Shown here: piece after piece, positions 43,671 through 48,359 of the stretch
Layout of the letters: each line of letters begins with the position of its first letter
Numbering within the stretch: position 1 is the first letter of the stretch
Source of the DNA: Bacteroidales bacterium
GTDB lineage: Bacteria > Bacteroidota > Bacteroidia > Bacteroidales > F082
NCBI GenBank assembly: GCA_015493525.1
Contig: WGCY01000021.1
Coordinates: 1 to 48,359, forward strand
DNA length: 48,359 nt
Direction: 5' to 3'
Made by a program: the position numbers and the translations under genes
Notes under the pieces: generated by a model
Told to the model about the DNA's origin: nothing
Database searches by the model: none
Seen by the model: the letters and a program-made list of their open reading frames with translations, nothing else

Positions 43671-44663
43671 CTATTTTAAAAAAAGGATCTTTAAGCCGGC
43701 TTCTCCAATTTTATAAAGAAGGGGGTTCAAAACACACAGGAATTTCCCGTACTCAACCTGTTTGCCCCCAAAACGTGATTTGAATTCCCTGACCCCATAA
43801 GGTTTTTCAGGGCTTCCTGCGCCCATAAAATCAAGATAGGTTATATTATTTTGTGTTGCGTATTCCATGGCCGCCCATGTAGCCATGACACTTGGATGCT
43901 GGTTTTTGTATTGATAATCGAGGCCGCAAACATAAAATTCATACATTGCTTTTCCGGGATAAATGAGGGACAGGATGCCCCCGATGACTTTGCCTTCATA
44001 ATAGACCAATAAATACTTCCCGGCCTGTTGCTTGTATAATGCAGTAAAAAAACTTTTCGGAAACAACGGTTTTTTTACTTTTCGGCTGTACAAATCACGG
44101 AGTATCTCGTAAAATTCCTCAATATCCCGGACGTTTTCTGCCTCTCTCCAAACAGCACCGTTTTTTAGGGCATGCCTTATCTGCCGTCTTCGCGAACTGC
44201 CCATATTTTTCTTCAGCTGTAGCTCATCGGTAGTATCCAGATGAAAATTCAACCAGGGAATATAGTTGAATTTATTCCGTACAAAAAGATCTTTGTAATT
44301 CCCGTAATCAAAATAATTTCTTATTTCGAGATAGATGAGCCGCTTCCGGTAAAAGCCGGTAATATAATTCAGGAGGCTTTCAACGGACCGGTTATCCACT
44401 TTATCCGGCAGGACAATGCCCCCGTATATGATGCCCCGCCGGGAGAAAAAAGATTTTACGCCTTCTTCTTTCTGCCGGGTTACAACGACAAGGGTATTGT
44501 ATTCGCCCCCCTTGTAACAGGCAAACACATTGGCAGCCAATCCGGGAACAGCATTAAAAAGATCGAAGAACTGCCGGGTTTGAAAAGGAGAGCTGAAACG
44601 GCTCTTTCTTAAAAGCCGGTCCCAGAGGCCTGTATTTACTTTATCGTTTAGGTGGATTATCAT
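43671..44663 (-). CDS. FemAB-like / GNAT-fold protein, copy 2
   Basis: The 330-residue protein shows the FemAB-type double-GNAT pattern seen in exosortase-associated loci: SSPFQTRQFFDLFNAVPGL, LKKNMGSSRRRQIRHALKNGAVWREAENVRDIEEFYEIL, YEGKVIGGILSLIYPGKAMYEFYVCGLDYQYKNQHPSVMATWAAMEYA and YLDFMGAGSPEKPYGVREFKSRFGG. It probably transfers an acyl or aminoacyl group onto an envelope acceptor. ATG 44663 (MIIHLNDKV) is preferred to the in-frame ATG at 44687. The CACAGTG repeat array begins about 25 bp upstream of that start. It parallels the FemAB-like gene beside exosortase copy 1. Confidence 0.8.
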   Translation of the reverse strand: MIIHLNDKVNTGLWDRLLRKSRFSSPFQTRQFFDLFNAVPGLAANVFACYKGGEYNTLVVVTRQKEEGVKSFFSRRGIIYGGIVLPDKVDNRSVESLLNYITGFYRKRLIYLEIRNYFDYGNYKDLFVRNKFNYIPWLNFHLDTTDELQLKKNMGSSRRRQIRHALKNGAVWREAENVRDIEEFYEILRDLYSRKVKKPLFPKSFFTALYKQQAGKYLLVYYEGKVIGGILSLIYPGKAMYEFYVCGLDYQYKNQHPSVMATWAAMEYATQNNITYLDFMGAGSPEKPYGVREFKSRFGGKQVEYGKFLCVLNPLLYKIGEAGLKILFLK

Positions 44664-44689
44664 GAAAAACACTTTGGGGGAACACATCA

Positions 44690-44885
44690 GTCACAGAGTA
44701 ACACAGTGAGAATTTTTTTGGATCACAGTGGAACACAGTGAAACTTTTTTGGGCACAGAGTATCACGGTGAGAACCTTTCACAGAGTACCACAGTGAAAC
44801 TTCTTTTTTGGTCACGGAGGAGCACAGTGGTGATTTTCACAGTGGGACACAGTGAAATTATTACTCTGTGCGCCCCTGTGATCTC
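44690..44885. repeat. CACAGTG-word repeat array 1
   Basis: About 200 bp of short units of the form GTCACAG(A/T)G-n-A-n-CACAGTGAAACTTTTTTGG, several of them, ending in the opposite orientation with ACTCTGTGCGCCCCTGTGA. That same terminal block closes array 2. No gene is seen in it. Similar CTCTGTG/CACAGAG words are scattered in intergenic DNA of many bacteria. Confidence 0.8.
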
Positions 44886-44902
44886 TTTTTTGTCTTCATC
44901 GG

Positions 44903-44941
44903 CTTCTGACTTCTGGCTTCCGTCTCCCGACTTCTAACTCC
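44903..44941. repeat. GACTTCTG/GGCTTCCG-word repeat
   Basis: A short run of words CTTCTGACTTCTGGCTTCC and TCTCCCGACTTCTAACTCC directly follows CACAGTG array 1 and ends 8 bp before the stop codon of the membrane protein gene. Confidence 0.55.
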
Positions 44942-44948
44942 TTGAAAT

Positions 44949-46304
44949 TTAAGCATAACGGAAATTCCAAATGTAAATTAAAATAAAAATAACATAAAAA
45001 GAAACATGCATAATGTTCCACAACGTATCTCTCTGTTGCCGGCTGAAACTTTTTTTATTGGAAAAATAGGCAATAAATCCAAACGCAATAAGAAAGATAA
45101 ACGGAAAATGGGGAAGGGATTTACGTAATTCCAATCCTTCCATAATAAACATCAACGAGGAGAGTTCAAAAACAGCAAAAAGAATAATGGGATAGAAAAC
45201 AGTTAGCCGCCTCTTAAAAAAATAAAAGATACCCAATAAAAAAGGGATGGAGATCAGATCTTTATAAATTAACCCGGGGGCAAAAAAAGACAAATGCGTT
45301 TTAAAATTAGGCAATAAGGTAGGTAACGGGCCTATCCATACGGCCATAAAATTAACCAGATAAGTAAAAACCACCCCTCCTTTGACCATACCTGATTCTT
45401 CTTTTGTTGTTACGATATGGGATACTCCGCCTCCGGTAAACCTGTTTATGAGCTGATTAATTTCTGTACTAAAATAAATAAGTAATATAGAAAATAAAAT
45501 AACCAGAACAAACTGGGCAGCGGTTAACTTCCGGTTCAGAACATTACCAGCTACAACGGCACCTATTATCAAAAATACAATGGCCGGGCGAAAAAGCAAA
45601 AGCGGCAATAAAAACAGTGCCATAAAAACCAGGTCTTTTACCTGCTGCCGCTTCATGAAGTAATAATAGTACAAAAAACTGTATATGATTAAAAAAATCA
45701 TTATACTTTCCTTTGTACCAGATGAATTTTGCCAGCAGAAGAAAGAGGAGACCGAAAAGGTAAGGGCGGCAAGGTAGGCGTACCGCACGGGCATAAGCAT
45801 CTTCCCCAGCTTAAACAACCCGGCCCCCGAAAACAGGGCCAACAGCAGGTAGAGAATATTTACCATGATATTGGAAGCATAAATACGGTAAACTGTGCTG
45901 ATAACCAGTGGTGCCCCCAGATCGCTAAAATCCCATTCCTCAAGACAATAGTGAATACCACCCCAGAATGACTTGGTAGCCATAATGGCAGCCTCCCCAT
46001 CGTAGGTGCTGGCATCCACAGCACTGAAAACAAAAAAGTTCTGTGTATGAATCCAGGAGATAAAGTTGTAGGCCACAAGGTAAAAAAGCCCGTAAAAAAA
46101 TATGATGCGCAGCAGCCGGCCCTCCGTGTACCAGGAGCGGGGCTGGAACAGCTGCCCGTCCAGCACAAAGAAATAGAGCAAAACAGTAAACAGGTTCAGC
46201 ACATAAATGTCTATCATGTCCATGTTTAGTCCGGGCATGATAAATATGTACAGAATGATGGCAAAAACGAGGTATTTACCGTTTATGGATTTAAGGAGGT
46301 TCAT
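44949..46304 (-). CDS. Polytopic membrane protein of unknown function
   Basis: The 451-residue protein has about twelve hydrophobic segments, starting MNLLKSINGKYLVFAIILYIFIMPGLNMDMIDIYVLNLF. A polar loop after the second to third helix carries an acidic pair (DASTYDGEAAIMATKSFWGG) where GT-C glycosyltransferases and EpsG/Wzy-like proteins keep conserved acids. No definite family signature was found. It could be a polymerase, a GT-C sugar transferase, or another envelope protein of the polysaccharide locus. CACAGTG arrays lie on both sides, so it may be part of a separate insertion. Confidence that it is a real gene is high; function is open. Confidence 0.7.
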   Translation of the reverse strand: MNLLKSINGKYLVFAIILYIFIMPGLNMDMIDIYVLNLFTVLLYFFVLDGQLFQPRSWYTEGRLLRIIFFYGLFYLVAYNFISWIHTQNFFVFSAVDASTYDGEAAIMATKSFWGGIHYCLEEWDFSDLGAPLVISTVYRIYASNIMVNILYLLLALFSGAGLFKLGKMLMPVRYAYLAALTFSVSSFFCWQNSSGTKESIMIFLIIYSFLYYYYFMKRQQVKDLVFMALFLLPLLLFRPAIVFLIIGAVVAGNVLNRKLTAAQFVLVILFSILLIYFSTEINQLINRFTGGGVSHIVTTKEESGMVKGGVVFTYLVNFMAVWIGPLPTLLPNFKTHLSFFAPGLIYKDLISIPFLLGIFYFFKRRLTVFYPIILFAVFELSSLMFIMEGLELRKSLPHFPFIFLIAFGFIAYFSNKKSFSRQQRDTLWNIMHVSFYVIFILIYIWNFRYA

Positions 46305-46320
46305 TCATTTAATTTTGGGG

Positions 46321-46594
46321 GGGGCACAGTGGGCCTCAGTGAAATTTCTTTTTGGTCACAGTGGAACACAGTGAAACTTCTTTTTGGGTCACAGAGGAGC
46401 ACAGTGGTGATTTTCATTGTATTTGTTTTTGGACACAGTGGGCCTCAGTGAAACTTTTTTGGTCACAGAGTACCACGGTGGTGATTTTCACTGTGTCCCT
46501 CTGTGATCTCTTTTTGGCCACAGTGTATCACAGTGATGAATTTTCACTGTGTCCCACTGTGAAATTCTTACTCTGTGCGCCCCTGTGACCACAC
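46321..46594. repeat. CACAGTG-word repeat array 2
   Basis: About 270 bp of the same units as array 1, both orientations present. For example TCACAGAG-n-CAC-n-GTG at 46462-46478 can pair with CACTGTGTCCCTCTGTGA just downstream, giving large hairpins. It ends with the same ACTCTGTGCGCCCCTGTGA block. This fills the 303-bp gap between the membrane protein gene and the AbiEii gene. An open frame through it on the plus strand is low-complexity and not a gene. Confidence 0.8.
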
Positions 46595-46607
46595 ATTCCC
46601 TATGAGC

Positions 46608-47393
46608 TTATTCTAATCCCTGAAAAAACTCCCCAATCCTTAAAACCCGTTTACTGTTTTCTTTGTTGAAAAGTAAATGTTCAAAGTCCCTGGTTTTCTT
46701 TACCAGGTCAACCGTTTTTAGCATACGCTCCACCGTGTTTTTCAATTCCTGCAGATTGTGAATACCTGTTTTTGCAGAAAGAAATTCATAATCCGGTTTT
46801 GATTGGAACAAAAGAAACATCACATCATAAAAATCCCGTCCTTTTTGCCTGTTAAGCATGGCCGAAATTTTCATGGAGCACAACGTTTCAGCCGAAGGAA
46901 CCGGAAAGGGGAAAAAGTATCCGCAACCTTTTATATTGGCAATTGTACGTTTATATTCTATTCGCTGATCTTCATTTTCAATTTTTATCAGAAAACGTTC
47001 TTCCCTATGCCCGCTTAATCCCAGTTCGAATAAAAATTCGGGAAAATAGAGACTTCTCCGGAACGCTTTTAATTTGGTGTTTTTTCTGTCTTTTGTTATT
47101 ATTTTGTATCCGTTTCGCTTCAAAAAGGTAATGACCTCATCCGTCATCTTCACAAATTCCTCATACGAAAACGCTTTGCAACCAAAATCCAGGTCTTCCG
47201 AGAACCGGTCAATGCCTTTTACCAAACGAAGGTTTGTTCCCCCGATAAAGGTAAGATTTTTGACAAAACGGGTAGAGGAGATATAATCCAATAGTTGCAA
47301 CTGGATATACTCTTTCAACATGAATTTGTAAAAAACAGGATTATCCTGAATTTGATAGGAAAAAAAGGATTTGATTTGGTTAATTTGTACCAT
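46608..47393 (-). CDS. AbiEii-type nucleotidyltransferase toxin
   Basis: The 261-residue protein has the minimal nucleotidyltransferase core of AbiEii/AbiGii toxins (type IV toxin-antitoxin, DUF1814): FIGGTNLRLV (Gly51-Gly52, with Thr instead of the commoner Ser) and FSEDLDFGCK (Asp67, Asp69). MKISAMLNRQKGRDFYDVMFLL carries the conserved Lys and Asp of the C-terminal part. Related toxins modify tRNA 3' ends and can abort phage infection. The ATG follows directly on the TAG stop of the antitoxin gene (TAGATG), so translation should be coupled. Confidence 0.9.
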   Translation of the reverse strand: MVQINQIKSFFSYQIQDNPVFYKFMLKEYIQLQLLDYISSTRFVKNLTFIGGTNLRLVKGIDRFSEDLDFGCKAFSYEEFVKMTDEVITFLKRNGYKIITKDRKNTKLKAFRRSLYFPEFLFELGLSGHREERFLIKIENEDQRIEYKRTIANIKGCGYFFPFPVPSAETLCSMKISAMLNRQKGRDFYDVMFLLFQSKPDYEFLSAKTGIHNLQELKNTVERMLKTVDLVKKTRDFEHLLFNKENSKRVLRIGEFFQGLE

Positions 47394-48014
47394 CTATAAC
47401 AAGCTGTATGCCTTTAAAAAGTTATTTACCCTTTTTTCAAGGGCTTTATTCTCAAAACGGGATGAATATTCCAGAAACAAGGAAACATCTAATTCATCCG
47501 TTAAAAAATCTTCATCAAAACGCAGTTCGGACATATCTTTTTCCGTTTTATAAAGAGGATAAAGATAAAACAGGTCCAGGATTGCTTTTTCGGCTTTTGC
47601 AAATTTCAGGGTGAAGCCTTCAGGGATTAGCTTTAAATCATAACCCCAAAAAAGGTGTTCTTTTATTGACTTATAATCATAATTCCCTGTTATATTTTGA
47701 AAGGATGTTGTTTTCAGTGTAGTTACACTGGTCATTTGGACATTTGCCTCCGGGATAATTCCGTAAAACGACAATGCAGTATGAAGGCTGATGTAGGATG
47801 GTTGATAGATTTTATTGGCAACCAAGAACAGGTAATCCCTGTGATTTTTGTATTCGGGAAAAGTATAAAGCCCCTGTCGCAACCGCACCAGCAGGCCTTT
47901 TTTAACCCACCGGGTCAGGTTGTTCCTGTTAAATTCCGGAAAGAAAAGTTCAATTTGATTTGTCGTGAAACAAATCTTGTCAACCAACTTTTCACGGAAA
48001 TCAATAAAATTCAT
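47394..48014 (-). CDS. AbiEi-type antitoxin / transcriptional regulator
   Basis: The 206-residue protein has an N-terminal winged-helix region (TTNQIELFFPEFNRNNLTRWVKKGLLVRLRQGLYTFPEY) typical of AbiEi antitoxins, which bind the promoter of their own operon. A C-terminal domain follows with YISLHTALSFYGIIPE and TLKFAKAEKAILDLFYL. It precedes the toxin gene, as in most AbiE systems. A promoter with a TAnnTTTG element lies about 36 bp upstream of the ATG. Confidence 0.9.
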   Translation of the reverse strand: MNFIDFREKLVDKICFTTNQIELFFPEFNRNNLTRWVKKGLLVRLRQGLYTFPEYKNHRDYLFLVANKIYQPSYISLHTALSFYGIIPEANVQMTSVTTLKTTSFQNITGNYDYKSIKEHLFWGYDLKLIPEGFTLKFAKAEKAILDLFYLYPLYKTEKDMSELRFDEDFLTDELDVSLFLEYSSRFENKALEKRVNNFLKAYSLL

Positions 48015-48049
48015 AGCCTTGTTTAGGTAAAAGTATTTCTATAATTCTA

Positions 48050-48080
48050 CAAATTTAGTTAATTATGGAAATAAATGAAA
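48050..48080 (-). promoter_or_regulatory. Candidate promoter of the AbiE operon
   Basis: On the minus strand TTTC is followed after 19 nt by TAAATTTG (48057 to 48050), a perfect -7 TAnnTTTG element with near-ideal spacing. The transcript would start roughly 30 nt before the antitoxin ATG. Confidence 0.5.
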
Positions 48081-48081
48081 G

Positions 48082-48127
48082 GTTACAGTGAAATTTATTG
48101 GTCACAGTGTATCACAGTGATTTTGTG
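48082..48127. repeat. CACAGTG-word repeat, short copy
   Basis: A single remnant of the CACAGTG family (GTTACAGTGAAATTTATTGGTCACAG...) lies upstream of the AbiE promoter. Together with array 2 it places the AbiE pair between two copies. Confidence 0.6.
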
Positions 48128-48152
48128 GAGCAATGGAATATCTGAGATTGTT

Positions 48153-48206
48153 AGAGACTAGGAGACTAAGAGAGGGGGAGACTGAGAGACTGGGTGACTG
48201 AGAGAT
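48153..48206. repeat. GACTGAGA-word tandem repeat
   Basis: Degenerate units (AGAGACTAGGAGACTAAGAG, GGGGAGACTGAGAGACTGGG, TGACTGAGAGA) form a run of about 54 bp that ends 13 bp from the stop codon of the four-helix-bundle gene. Confidence 0.65.
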
Positions 48207-48218
48207 ATGGTGAAAATA

Positions 48219-48359
48219 TCAATAAGTCCATTTTTCAGATTGTAACGACATATTAACCAGCTTCCCTAAAACATTGTCATATTCCTCAAATAAATTCTTA
48301 TATGTTTCATTGTTTATATAATTGCACGACAAAGCAAAGTCCAACCAGACTTGAGACTC
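48219..48359 (-). CDS. Four-helix-bundle protein (23S rRNA intervening-sequence type), 3' end only
   Basis: The last 46 codons read ESQVWLDFALSCNYINNETY, then KNLFEEYDNVLGKLVNMSLQ and SEKWTY before a TGA. The ending matches the C-terminal helix of the four-helix-bundle proteins once named after 23S rRNA intervening sequences (W-L-x-F-A...YI, LxxEYDxVLGKL). The rest of the gene lies beyond the window edge. These small proteins are free-standing in many Bacteroidota and have no firmly established function; related folds (bAvd) act with diversity-generating retroelements, but no such element is visible here. Confidence 0.8.
   Translation of the reverse strand, partial: ESQVWLDFALSCNYINNETYKNLFEEYDNVLGKLVNMSLQSEKWTY

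Noticed and set aside
46352-46588. Plus-strand open frame of 78 codons in CACAGTG array 2
   Set aside because: Low-complexity translation of the repeat units, no homologous domain pattern, and the frame exists because the unit length avoids stops.
44690-46594. CRISPR-like look of the CACAGTG arrays
   Set aside because: Units are degenerate and vary in length, there are no constant repeats with unique spacers, both orientations are mixed, and no cas genes are nearby.
48219-48359. Accessory protein (bAvd) of a diversity-generating retroelement
   Set aside because: Only the fold is shared; there is no reverse transcriptase gene or template/variable repeat pair in the window.

Overview
The window looks like a chromosomal segment of a Bacteroidota bacterium, probably Bacteroidales/Marinilabiliales-like. 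Evidence for this: the block of a half-length glycogen synthase, a DUF4270 lipoprotein and glmS; a lamin-tail-domain secreted protein with a type IX secretion style C-terminal domain; several Wzi/RemB-like outer-membrane proteins; TAnnTTTG promoter elements; and frequent TTG starts without a strong Shine-Dalgarno. No rRNA or tRNA gene was recognised.

Layout. Positions 1-14300 are mostly housekeeping genes: glycogen synthase-like, DUF4270 lipoprotein, glmS, a large secreted lamin-tail protein, asd, ribF, dusB, a CPBP membrane protease and dnaK (with a clear terminator). Positions 13430-46304 form a roughly 33 kb exopolysaccharide/capsule locus, nearly all on the minus strand. It holds an XrtA-type polysaccharide deacetylase, two exosortase-family transpeptidases, two FemAB-like proteins, a UDP-sugar dehydratase/aminotransferase/phosphoglycosyl transferase trio, Wzz, an SLBB (Wza-like) export protein, an acyltransferase, five glycosyltransferases, a Wzy-like polymerase/ligase, a Wzx flippase, a WecA-like transferase, a second phosphoglycosyl transferase fused to a methyltransferase-like domain, four outer-membrane Wzi/RemB-like barrels and a large membrane protein of unknown role. 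Positions 46608-48359 hold an AbiE-type toxin-antitoxin pair and the 3' end of a four-helix-bundle gene that runs off the window.

How the genes may work together. The PglF/PglE/PglC-like trio could make and load a first amino-sugar on undecaprenyl phosphate. The glycosyltransferases would extend it, Wzx flip it, the Wzy-like protein polymerise it, and Wzz plus SLBB/Wzi proteins control length, export and surface assembly. The two exosortase modules, each linked to an outer-membrane barrel and a FemAB protein, bracket the locus. They suggest that protein sorting or anchoring is tied to this polysaccharide, although no substrate with an obvious sorting tail is visible here.

The most unusual parts are not ordinary genes. 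Two DUF559 nuclease-like genes (one with a frameshift at a poly-A run) sit between hairpin-plus-G-rich repeats in inverted orientation, and at least one solo copy of the repeat lies nearby. This resembles, by analogy only, a REP/RAYT-type mobile unit. There are also several families of short-word intergenic repeats (CACAGTG, CGCAAAG, GGATGT and GACTGAGA types) and a perfect 24-bp hairpin just upstream of wzx.
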